Assembly (NCBI GenBank): GCA_965112735.1
Contig: OZ218964.1
Span: 496,001 to 560,000, forward strand
Length of the DNA stretch: 64,000 nt
From: Phaeosaccion multiseriatum
Taxonomy: Eukaryota > Ochrophyta, other classes
Direction of reading: 5' to 3'
Positions 11,589-23,200 of this stretch are shown one piece after another; positions within the stretch are counted from its first letter, which is position 1; every line of letters starts with the position of its first letter. The notes under the pieces are model-generated. The model was given only the letters and a program-made list of their open reading frames with translations. It did not search any database and was not told where the DNA came from. Position numbers and translations under genes: made by a program.

Positions 11589-14500
11589 TGCATAGACAGA
11601 CCCGCACACCCCCACAGACCCTCCTACCCTCCCACACACACACTAACTTGGGCAGCCTCCTCCCTCCTCCCTCGCGGCCTGACCTGTCCTTCGCGGCTCT
11701 GTCCCCTCGGCCCTCCTCCTTGAGCATGAGCCCCGGGCCGTCTGCTGCCATCTGCCCCTCCGCCCCCTCCCCGCCTGGAGCGTTGGCCGCCGCACTCCCC
11801 GCGTTCTCCTTCCCTGCTGCTCCTGCTGCCGTACCACCAACTGCTGCTGCTTCTGATGCCCCCCCTGGCGGCTTGGGTGGGGCCTTCTTCCCGAGGCCCC
11901 TCACGGAGCCGCCCGCAAACCTTACCCATGACACGAAGCGGCGGCACGAGGGGCGCTTCTCGTACTTTCCAGACTCGTCCTCCTGAGGGTGGCAGTGGAT
12001 GGCGAGGGATAGTCGTGAGAAGGGGGGGCGAGGGCGAGGGCGGTGCCTGGCTTGGCTTGGCTCACGCTTCCTTGCCGAGGGGGGGGGCACTAACTCCCCT
12101 GCTGGCTCACTTGTTCACTCCCTCCCTCTCTCTCATTCCCTCCCTCTCACTCATTCACTCATTCACTCACCCACTCACTCCCTTCCTCACTTACTCCTCA
12201 CCCACTCCCTGACTTAACTCATTCACTCCCTCACTCCCTCCCTCAATCCCTCTCTGCCTGCCTCACCATTTCATCCCGTAGACAGCGCATGGCCATCCGA
12301 AAGTCCCCCTCCCTGAGCCCCTCATAGCGGTAGGCAAGGATGGTGAGTCCGATCACTACATCTGGGTGCGAGAACTCGGAGGCGCGGCTCGGCACGTCCT
12401 TGCCCACAAAGGGCACCGCGAGCAGCCGCCGGCTCTTGGGCATCCTACACACCCAAACAAAGGGGGGGCGCAATGGAGAAGGTCAGGGGGGGCACTTCCT
12501 TCTCGTGCTCGGTGGTGGCGGTGGCAGCAGACGGGAGCAGGAAGGACGTATTACCATCCACGACCATCCACTACCACGCACTGCCATCCATTGCCATGTA
12601 CTATTACGTATACCTGCTGTCGAGGCTGAGGGCTCTCTGCAGGTCCCCCTTGTCGAGCAGCCCGAACCCCACCCTGTCCACCTTTTGGAGGACGTGCGGC
12701 AGGAAGGAGCGCAGCCAGTCGTGCGTGAGGTTGAGCATCTTGACATGATCGTCGCTGAGCTTCTCATGCACCACCCGCCGGGCCGCAGGGGAGCACTCGG
12801 AGGGCCCACGCAGTAGGTAGTCCAGCACCTGCTCGTCCGTCACCTGCCATCCAATGCCATCCACGCAGTAGAGGGTGTCAGGGGATAAGGGAGAGAGAAT
12901 GGGCGGATGGACCCTCCCCACCCCAGTCACCCTGTCTGCCCATATGCCTCTGCCTGCCGGTCTCCCTCCCCTCCTCACCTCGCTTAACCGCTTGTTCCTC
13001 AGCCACAGCAGCACCCACTGTGCCAGCAGCGGCTCCAGCCTCTCGTGATAGAACTTCCTGCTCAGCAGAACGAGGTGGGGCTCCCTCTGTACCAGCCGCC
13101 CCGCCACCCCCTCCCCCACGGCCTGGCGGATGGCAGTCAACACCGCCCGGGCCCGGCGCGACTCGTGCACGCCCATGTCGGCCCCTGCTCCACTCTGTCC
13201 CTCCTGTCCCTCTGTCGAGTAGGCGAAGAAGAGAGCATCGAGGAGGTGGAAGGGGATGGACCATCGCAACCCATGGCCCAGACCTGTCCCCCTCCGACCG
13301 TAGGTGAGGTCAAGGGGCCTCTTCTTGCCGAGTGGCCAGTTGAGCTCGCTCTTGAGGGGGTGCAGGATGAGGTCCACTTCGTCAAGGATGAGCGCTCCTT
13401 CACGGAACACCTTGAGGATGCTCACCGCCAGCTCCACCTGTGTGATGGATGGCAGCATATTGGGGGCAGATGGTCACTCACAGACGGGGTGTCACCTTCT
13501 CTTTCTTCTCCTCACCCCCCCCGGGCAACAACAAGATGGCCAAACCTCCCCGCCCTTCCCCCTCCCCCATCCACTGCCATCCCCCGCCCTAGCCCCCGAC
13601 CTGTGCACGCATGCTGTCCTGCGACTCAAAGAGGTGCTTTCTGCCCGCGAAGGCCTTGCGCCGTCCGAGCGCCTTCCTGAGCCCCCTCGAGGCCTTTGTG
13701 GTGCCGAGTGTGTCGTCCTCCGTCTCCTCCTTCCTCAGGCGAGAGGCCTCCAACCCGTGGAGCAGCTCCACAAGCTTGAGCATGAAGGACTTGATGGACG
13801 TGGGTGTGGAGATGACCACGCTGCGGCGGTCCCGCGCGTCGAGCACCTGGGGGGGGGAGGGGAGGAGAGGATATCAGGGAAGGGAAGGGAGGGGAAGGGA
13901 AGGGAGAAGATGGGAGGGGAGTGGAGGGGAGGAGAGGGGAGGGGAGGGGAAGGGAAGGGAAGGGGAGGAGAGGGGAGGGGAAGGGAAGGGACGGAGAGGG
14001 GAGGGGAGATGAGGGGAGGAGAGGGAAGGTGGGGGGAGGGGAGATGAGAGGCATGTGAGAGGCATATGAGAGGCATATGGGGCATGCGGAGAGAGGGGAG
14101 GGAATGGGGGGCTGTTGCGGCTAGCTTGGAGACCGAGTACAGCAGAGCAAAGCAGGGCAGGGCAGTTGGTGATGCATACACCCACATCCACCTACTCCAC
14201 CCTCACACACCTTGTGCAGCAGCTCTGGCGTGACGTCCATGAAGCGCTCGAAGCGGAAGGTGTACACCGTTTTCTGTAACGCCAAGCTGAAGCTGCTGCG
14301 CATCACCGTAAAGGCAAAGTCCAGCAGTGCGTCAGGCACGACTTCCATGACGAGCTTGTGCCCGTTCGCCAGCAGCAGGGACAAGCAGGGCGCCACCGTC
14401 GTTGTCTTGCCTGCACCCATGATCATTTGGTGGCATATGCTGCCGCCCTTGCTGGCCTGGGACATGAAACGGCCGATGAGGGCAACCTGGGGGGGGGTGG

Positions 14501-14980
14501 GAGAAGCAGGGGATGGCAAGGGATGGCAAGGGGTGTCGGCGGATGGCAGTGGGTGGCAGGGGGTGGCAGGGGATGGCAGGGGATGGCAGGGGATGGCAAG
14601 GGATGGCAAGGGATGGCAAGGGATGGCAGGGGATGGCAGGGGATGGCAAGGGATGGCAAGGGATGGCCAGGGTGTCAGCGGATGGCAGTGGGTGGCAGGG
14701 GATGGGGGGGTGAAATGACGGGGTTTACGCACGGGGTTCCCGCACTCTGGGGCGCTCTATAGTTTGGGTTTCAGCTGTAGGTTCAGTTTGAGTTTCACAC
14801 CTGCGAGTCGTGCAGCAGGAACCCGCTGTTGAACTCCATGAGCAGCAGGCGCGGGTCGTACGAGAGGTTTCCCCCTCCCCCCCCCTTTGGAGAGAACACG
14901 TAGTGGCGAGACTTGCTTAGCGCCGCCGCCAGCGATTCGCCAGTCCGCAGCAGCCTCTGCTTCTGCTCCTCTTGGCCCTG

Positions 14981-15017
<37 letters not shown>

Positions 15018-16717
15018 GTGCTCTGCAGGCGCTGGAGTGCATTGCTGAGATCCTTAATCACCTTGACGCACCTCCGCGCCTGCGACAAGCGATTCACCTT
15101 GAGCAGCACGACGCCCAGCACAGACAGCGTCCGAGCAGAGAGTGGCCCCGCACAGGCAGGGTTCATGTAGGAGAGCACCTAAGGGATGGCAGTGTGTGGC
15201 AGGGCAGCGTATAGCAGGACAGCGTATAGCAGGACGGGGGGGCAGGAGTGATGACCCCTCGTGTTTGGAGTTGAGTAGCACCAAATGTCCCCTCGGGCCT
15301 GTTCCCTCCAGAGAGAGAGAGAGCTCTGGAGTGCAAAGGCGTCAATACCGGACCCCAAGCACTGAGCCCAAAGCACTTAAGCCCCACACTAACGCACGCA
15401 CCTGCTCACCCTCCGAGCACAGCAGCAGCTCCACGAGGGTTTCCAGCGTGGGGTTGAACTCTACATGCCCGACTTGCCGCAGCGCGAAGACTACGGCGTC
15501 TCTGTCGCCATCCACTGCCATCCCGCCCCCCGCCCCGGCCACACAGAGGCAGTGACTGAGGCCCTGAAGGCACCACGCCTCGTCTGCGGCGGCGACGGCC
15601 TCCACGTGCTGCTGCAACACGTCGAGGCGGTGACCCGCGTCCTTGCTTGAGGCAGGGCTGCTCACGTATCTGGCCACCTGAAGAAGGCAAGAGAGGGCAA
15701 GGGATGGGGGTGAGCGATGCCCAAGCAGCCCAAGCAGAGCAGACCAGGGCTCGACAGGCGCCTCCAAGGAGAAGCAAGAAAGATGGCACCGGACGGACGG
15801 ACGGACCTCCATCCCTCCCTCCCTCCCTCACCTCCGCTTCGGAGAAGCCGATAAGCTGGGGGATGCTCTCGTCTCGGCAGTGATTGGCATACCACGCCAC
15901 GTCCTCCTGAGAGGGCCGCCAGGGCAAGGTTGGAGAGAGAGAGGGGGGAGGGAAGGGAGGGAAGGGAGGGAAGGGAGGGAAGGGAGGGAGGAAGAGGCCG
16001 TGTGAGCTAGCTCCCGTCTTGTCTTGGCTCACGCACGCAAGGGGGAGTGGAGGGACGCGCCCCCCACAGCCACACACGTCGCCCTCCCTCTGGCGACACT
16101 CAGGGGCACAGTCGGCCTTCCTCCTTCTCCCTCTCCCTCTCCCTCTCTGTCCGGCTGTACCTGCAGGCGTGCGTGTATGTTCTTTGCCACATGACTCTTG
16201 GCCACGTTGTGCTTGTCCACCTCAAAGGGCAGCGCCCCCGACACCGCAGCCAGGCCCAGCCCAGCGCGCGTCTTGAGCTCCACATACGACCCGATACCCA
16301 CGGGAGCGAGCGGCGCACCGGCCAAAGCCATCACATCTGCCTCTGTGAGGGCAAGCTCCTCACCACTAACCGCATGCCTCTCACGGAAGGGTTGTAAAGG
16401 GCGGGCGGAGCAGGACAGATCCGGTACTCGGAAGGAGAACCACGAGCGGTCTTGTTGCAGCAGTCGGGGCAGACAGGGCGTGAGGCAGTGAGTAGGGGCG
16501 TGGAACTCCGAGTGGCTCCTCGGCCAGGAGAGGGCGCTGCGGCGAGAGATTAGGAACTTGTGGGCGTCGCGCACTTGCTTCTCCTTCGCAAGCTTGGGGT
16601 TCCATTTGGGGGCCTCGTGGGCCACCTGATTGTTCGTTGGGTAGGGAGGGAGCAAGTGGGTAAGGGCGGGCAGGGGCGCACGAAGGGGAGCTGAACTGAG
16701 CGCCGAAGGACCAAAGA

Positions 16718-16748
<31 letters not shown>

Positions 16749-19700
16749 CTGTTCACTGGCCAATGTTCACTGTCCATCCACGGGGCGGCACCACCAACCC
16801 TCCTTCACTGACTCACGACCACCCCACCCCACCTGTGGGTTGCATGCCAGTGTCCGTAGGATTGACATGAGGAGGTCCCTCTTCATCGCCACCGCCCAGG
16901 GCAGCATGCGCACGAGACAGGCTCCCCAGTTGGCGCTCGCGTCGTCGCCAAGCACCTTGAGGTTGATGGAGGTGGTGAGCAGCGCGTAGAGGAAGTGGAA
17001 GCCGAGGTTGTGCTTTCCGTCGCCCATCTCTAGCCCGTCGTCCAGCCACATCATCACCTGCGCCGCACAGCACAGCACAGCACCAGTGGCAGTGGCAGTG
17101 GCAGTGGCAGTGGCAGTGGCAGTGGCACACGGTACACACAGGGCAAAAGGCGAAAGGAAGGAAGGAAGGGTGAGTGGTCCAATCACACGACTCGAATTCC
17201 CTCCATTTGCATTCTCTCCCCTCTCTCTCTCTCCTGTCTCTCATCGGTCCGCTCTCCTCCATCCCAACTCCTCTGTCACTCACCTGACGGAGGGCCGTGG
17301 CGCCCGTGCCCTCCGGCGGCGGCTGATACCCCCCGGTGATGGCGTGCTTCATCTTGCCGAAGAAGCCCGGTTTGCTGAGCAGGCCCTCCTCCAAGCACGT
17401 CTGGTCCACAACGGCGTCGAAGCAAGGCGGGCGGAGCTGTGGGGGAGCCTCCACTGGAATATTCAGCTCCTTCTCCTGAGAGCCCGCCCCGAGTAGCGCC
17501 TCCACGGCGACGCGGCGGTTGCGTAGGAGGAGAAGCCCGAACCCGAGCCCTGCCTCTCCTGCTGCCCGAGGGGGGCCCGCCGCTGTATCACCAACTGCTG
17601 GAGGGCTGATGCTGGAGCTGGCGCGGTGAGTCTGCTTGATGTCGTGTCTGACCATAGCAAAGAGTTGTCGCTCCTCTTGGAGGGAGAGGCGGCAGTGTGC
17701 ACTCACGCGACTCTGGCGCTTCACATAGTGCTCCAGCTGTTCACAACGGGCGACGGCAAAGAACGCCACACACAAGGGCCCAGAGGGGCAGAGGGGCAGA
17801 GGGAGGAGAGGGAGGAGAGGGAGGAGAGGGAGGAGAGGGAGGAGAGGGACGAGGGGGAGGAGAGGCAGGAGAGGGAGGAGGGGGAGGAGAGGGAGGAGAG
17901 GGAGGAGAGGGAGGAGAGGGAGGAGAGGTCAGTGCACGCGGCGACGGATGGCAGCAGATGGGTATTGCTGTGCTGTGCTGTGGTGTACCTGCTCCACCAG
18001 ATTCCAGGGGCAAATCTCGGTCATCATCGGGCAGGAGGCCGTCAGCAGAGAGAGGCGCAGCCTGGCCAGCAGCACGCGAGGGATGAGGAGGGCGAGGGCG
18101 AGAGGGAGGGGTTAGGATCAAGGCTTGGGGTCAAGGTTAGGGTCGAGGCCAGGGCCCGCAGTAACTGATAGGGCGTACCTGTAAGGCCTTTAGCCCAAAC
18201 ACCTCTAATGCCCCAAAAGCCGCTGCACCTATACGCCTCTAATGCCGATATACCCCTCTGTGAGCCTCTATATCCCGATATACCCCATCTTCTCTTGCGA
18301 GCTCTAACACACCTGCAGGCGATGGCGTCGGGGTGGAAGTCGTGGTTGAGAGTGCCGAGCCACTTGTAAGCAGCGGCCTCCAGGGGGGACAGGGGCAAGT
18401 CCGTCACGCAGCTGGACGCCAACGTAAACACGTCCTCGTATCTAGTAGGGCAGCCAGAGAGCAAGCAGAGGGGCACACAGCAAGGATAAGACGTACACGG
18501 CTGGCGGCGGGCAAGTAGAGTGTGCCCCTCCCCCCATCCACTGCCATCCCCTCAAGCACACGCACACGCACGCACGCACGCCCTTCCTTACCTGCGGGCC
18601 ATGAAGCGCATAAGCAGGAGGTACATGGCAGCAGCAAGCGTGGAGGTGCCGAGCAGCATCTGACTAGGGTGCACGGGGTACACATGATGCCGAGGGCCTG
18701 TCTGCCCCAGCGCCTGGAGCCACGCCTTGTCCCCTCGGTCGAACACGAGGTCGGCAGAGAAGGCCATCCCCTGTACCTCGGGGCGGCACGGCATGACGCA
18801 GGGCAGCAGCACGTGCAGGGAGGCGTCGCGACGGTCCTCCATGAGCAGCGAGTTGGGCAGCCCGTGCAGCAGCTGAGAGGGCGCCGATGGCAGCACATGT
18901 GGATGGAACAGGGGCGAGGGAGAGGGTGGGGGACACACACGGGTACTTTAGTGACAGATGATGTGTTCTTTTCCTCTCCTCTCTTCTCCTCTCCGGTGAC
19001 TGGAGGGGGCGCAAAAGTAAGTCAGTAAAGGTATGACGACAGTAAGTCAAAGGTCAGTAAGTCAGTGAGGGGGCTTACCTTGTCCACGGCCGGCACCCTC
19101 CGATTGGATATGAAGAGGTTGGTGTGTTCATCGCTGTAAAGCCTGTTGCTGCCCCCCTCCTCACGCGCCGTGAAGGCCAGGCGGAGGCGGGGGAGCTCCA
19201 CAGTGTGGACCTATGTGCGCGGAGCGAGAGAAGGGGGGAGGGACGGCGGGAGCTTAGCGAGGCTTGGGACCGACCGCTCGGGCTTTTGATGAGATCCAAG
19301 GCCAAAGCGCGTGAGACGCCCTCGCCCAACCGATGCCCTCCCCATACGCCTCTAATTTCCTCCTCCCCACACGCTTCTAATCAGTCCATCAATACATGCC
19401 CCTCGCGCACCTGCCCACCCTCGTGGAGGCTGTTGGGCCCAATTTCGTCTTTGGTCCACACGAGAATGTGACTTGCATCCTCCACGCGCAGCAACACGTC
19501 GGCCAGCGCCTTGAGCGGGCTGCCCTTGGGAGTGTAGAGCAGGTTCAGCAGTGTGAGGCGGGACTTTACCACTCGGCTCGAGCGCGCTCCGGAGGCCTCG
19601 GCGTCTTGCACTCGCCCTGCCGTATCACCACCTGCTGGTGTTGCTGCTGCTGCTGCTGCTGCTGACTGCTGCTGCTGCTGCTGCTGCAGAAGCCCGGGCA

Positions 19701-20222
19701 GGGCGCCGTTGAGAAGGCGGAGGGACGCAGACTTCTCGGCTCTTGTGCCGCCTCCTTCTGCGGCTGTTGGCGCTCCTGTGGCTGTATCACTAACTGTCTC
19801 CCCGTCGGCGTCGTCGCCATCTGCATACACCACCCTCTGAATGAGCCCCACCGCCTGTCCTGACTTCCAATCGCACGCGTCTCGGCATAGCGTCACGCGA
19901 AGGAGCGCCACTCCTGCAGAGGGAGGGAGGAGGGAGGGGAGTCAGCAGAGGGAGGGAGGAGGGAGGGGAGTCAGCGGCACACATGCACATGCATGCACCC
20001 CCCCGTCCATACACAAACACGCACCTGCCACGTCGTTGGTGGCCATGGCCTGGCTGAGCGCCTCTTGCGCCGCCGCGTCGAGTCCTTCGCCATCTGTGTC
20101 TCCGTCTGCGCTGCCCGGGGGGGGGGCGCGCTTGCTCTTGTTGTTGAACTTGGGGATACCTGGGCGGATGGCAGCGGATGGTAGGGTTGGCATGGGGGCT
20201 CAGATATCAGAGCCCAAGTCAA

Positions 20223-20277
<55 letters not shown>

Positions 20278-23200
20278 TCCTTGCTCGATCTGCTACACAG
20301 TGCAAGGGTAGGCACTTGGATCACACACGACCAACCAACCAACCATCCCTACTTGGATCACACACAACCAACCAACCAACCATCCCTACTTGGATCACAC
20401 ACCACCAACCAACCAACCAACCAACCAACCAGCCAACCATCCCTACCTGTGAGCGAGTCGTCTTCGTTCTGCCAGAAGTCGAACTGCTCCAGCAGCACCC
20501 CGGGCACTTGCCCCGTGAGGAGTCTTCTCGGCACGAACACCTGCCTGCCCACTACGCTGTACAAGCTGCGAGACACCACCAGGCTGGGCCTCGGTTTGCG
20601 TACCTGCAGCGGGTCTCCTGAAACCAGGTGGGCCCCCAGGCCCTGCTGTCCTGACACCGAGTGCTGCTGCTCTGACGAGTCGAAGTCGTTGTCCATGACC
20701 CCGGTGGGCGGCATGCCCTCGAGGCAAAGCTTGACATTGGAGGTGAAGGCGAGCGTCCGGTGCCATCTGCGGCCGTGGCTCACCACATCGTACACATGCA
20801 CTACAGGGGGATCCATCAGCACCACTACCTCCTTCAGCTGCCTCTGCACCGGCGGAAGCTCCCCGGGTTGGGGGGCGGAAGCAGGAGTAGAGGAGGGGTC
20901 CATCGAGTCGTCTGCGAGCTGCTGATCGGGCGGAGTCTCCTCGTCCGCTGCAGCAGATGGCGACGGCGGCAGAGAAGCAGCAGGTTCCGCAAGAGACGCC
21001 GACCTGCTGGCCTTACGCTTCTTCTTCTTGGAGGGCGAGGGAGGGGGCAAGGGGGAGGGAGACGACCCCACTTCTTCGCCGGGGAGGGCGGGCAGCGGAG
21101 GCTCCAAACCTACCTCCTCCCAGGAGGGTTGGTAATCCAGATAGCCGGCCAGGCGGACGTAGGGCTGGGCCTCCAGCTTCGATAGCTTCCCGGGGGGGAG
21201 GAACAGCTCGATGTCCGGGAAGTGCCTGTAGATAGAAGGATGGCAGCAGATGCATGGGGGATCCGTCAGCACAGGGCGTGTGTGGGAGGAGAAGCAAAGC
21301 TCTGAGGGACCGACCCATCCCTCCCTCCATCCATCGCCCGCCAGTTTCGACAAGCCCGCTTCACAGCCCATTCGCCTTCCCTCCCCTCCCCCTTCCCCTC
21401 CCCTCCCCTCAATCCTCCCCTCCCCTCCCCTCCCTTCCCTTCCCGTGCCCCTCACCTCTCGCGCACCGGGTCCAGCACGGCACTCAACCACCCCTCCCCC
21501 TGCGGCCTGTAGGGCTCCTTGAAGGCAGGCCCAAGGGGGGGTGTGCGGGGGTCTTGATCCCAGTACTGAACATCGTGCCTCCTGCCCACGAGCCGCAGCC
21601 AGATGCGGTGGGTGGTGTTGGTCACCTCTGCGCAACCGATGCTGCTGCTCGTGTTGGCGGTGCTGCGCGCAACGAGTCCGCCTGTCTTCTCTGCTGCTCG
21701 AGCTGAGGTGGGGCCTGCAGGGGGGAGGAAGAGAGAGAGAGAGGGAGAGAGGGCACGCATCAACTTTCCGCCCTGTCCCGAGCAGATACAATCGTGCTCG
21801 GACTCTGGCCCGGCCTGTGCCTCACTGCCTCACTGCCTCACTGCCTCACCGTCGTCGCCTGGCCTCAAGCCGAACACCTCCGCAAAGTCGGGGTGCTCCT
21901 CGATAGCTCGGGGCAGCGTCTGATGAGGGGGGTGGGGACAAATCACCGTAGCAAAGAGGGACCGAGGGGGGTCAAACCACCGAAAAGGGCAGCACTCACA
22001 TCTGCCTGCGATGGATGAGTGTGTGTGTGTGTGCCTACGTGTGTGTGTGTGCCTACGTGTGTGTGTGTGTGTGCCTACGTGTGTGTGTGTGTGTGGGTGC
22101 GTCAATAACCAACCTGCAAGCGGTGCCTCTTGAGGGTGAACTCTCCAAGCTGCACATTGATCTCCGTGTCCACGGCCTGTGTGGCCCTGCGCAGCCACGC
22201 CTCGTAGCTCAGGGAGGAGGGCCGAGAGGCGTCCTCCATCTGCCGCCGGATGGTTTCTGTGTTCGGGATGTACCGCCCTGCAGAGCCCACACTGGTCATT
22301 GAACTCCAGCTCCTGGGGGGTGGGGTGAGGGTGAGGCAGAGTGAGGGGTGGATGGGGTAGGGTGAGGGCCGTGAGAGAGAGGGGCCAGCACACAACACAA
22401 CACAAAAGCAAAAGACATGTCGGATGGTGCGCCACTCAGTCGACAACAAGACAAGTGCAAGCAGTGCAGATGGCGTACACGTACACCCACCTCTCCTTGA
22501 ATGTGGTGTCCGCTCCCGAGGGGGCGGTGCGGTCTCCCGTCTGCGTGACCACCCTCACCACCCCCTCCATAACATCGTTGGCGTGCGTACTCTCCTCCTG
22601 CAGCCAGCGGAGCACCTTGTTGCGCAGCGCCGCCAGGATGTCGAACAGCTCCGTCGCCGGGATCTGGGAAGGCAGCAGACGGGGAAGGGGGGAGGGGGGG
22701 TGAGGCGGTGTTCACAGGCACAGAGGCACGCTCGATTCCTCCTGCTCTACCTCCCTCTCCTCCCTCTCCTCCCTCTCTCCCTCTTCTCGGCCCCGTCCTC
22801 CTCCCCCCCCCCTTCTCCGCCTCGCCCTTCACTTCACTAACCTGTAGGTCCATGCTCGTCTCCGCCCCGGTGTCTTTCACTGCCGAGCGCTTCACCCCTC
22901 TGTTGAAGGTCTTGGACAAGAGTACCCCGGGGGTCTTTCCCTCGAGGAAGTGGCCCGTCTCCACATCAAGCAGATCGGAGGCCTCCATAGAGAAGCGATA
23001 GTTGGCGACGATCCATACCTGAGGACAGGGAAGGACAGGAAACGCCAGGGCAGGGGGTGTGAGGACAACTTCATCACAATGAAACATGCTGCACACGGGT
23101 CACGAGTACACCTGTACGCCTCCATATGCCTATGCGATGCCTCCTCCATATGCATATAATATGCCTCCGTATGTCCCCCACCTGTGCAGAGAGCACGACT

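Larger units (their letters stand above)
9880..13848 (-). other. Giant gene, DUF3645 region with Walker B and RMRG motif
   Basis: Exons about 13602-13848, 12980-13439, 12614-12844, 12268-12445, 11649-11987, 11249-11455, 10701-10993, 10323-10445, 9880-10059. Motifs in order: VISTPTSIKSFMLK (13.8 kb); GALILDEVDLILHPLKSELN (13.4 kb; DEVD as Walker B/DExD); SFLPHVLQKVDRVGFGLL (12.7 kb); LLAVPFVGKDVPSRASEFSH (12.4 kb); ALIDVGALVTGMTNLEVA (10.8 kb); then FFDQ|VHTTGMDIPQ across an intron and YAQGAFRMRGIGKGQ (9.95 kb). These are the signature blocks of the DUF3645 half of the family. The order GAGKT, DEVD, RMRG resembles motifs I, II and VI of a superfamily-2 helicase; this is inference from order and spacing only. 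The exon at 11649-11987 is a low-complexity insert. Confidence 0.85.
14213..18871 (-). other. Giant gene, DUF3638 region with Walker A
   Basis: Exons about 18592-18871, 18313-18441, 17989-18061, 17284-17738, 16833-17057, 16161-16626, 15832-15907, 15403-15680, 14800-15180, 14213-14490. The first exon carries LLHGLPNSLLMED...HVLLPCVMPCRP, typical of this family ahead of the core. YDPRLLLMEFNSGFLLHDSQV (exon ending 14800) runs into ALIGRF...ICHQMIMGAGKTTTVAPCL (exon 14213-14490). GAGKT is the Walker A (P-loop) motif of DUF3638. The exon at 14800-15180 holds a poly-Ser run from a CTG/TGC repeat (about 14982-15012). Confidence 0.85.

Noticed and set aside
11413-12090. Cys-Leu-Ser-Val repeat protein
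   Set aside because: Translation of the (CAGA)n intron repeat.
14212-14762. ORFs with repeated Gly-Trp-Gln-Gly units opposite the Walker A exon
   Set aside because: Product of the GGATGGCAAG tandem repeat; the minus strand holds the conserved exon.
20281-20925. Plus-strand ORF with HTTNQPTN repeats
   Set aside because: Covers an intron tandem repeat and the reverse strand of a conserved giant-gene exon.
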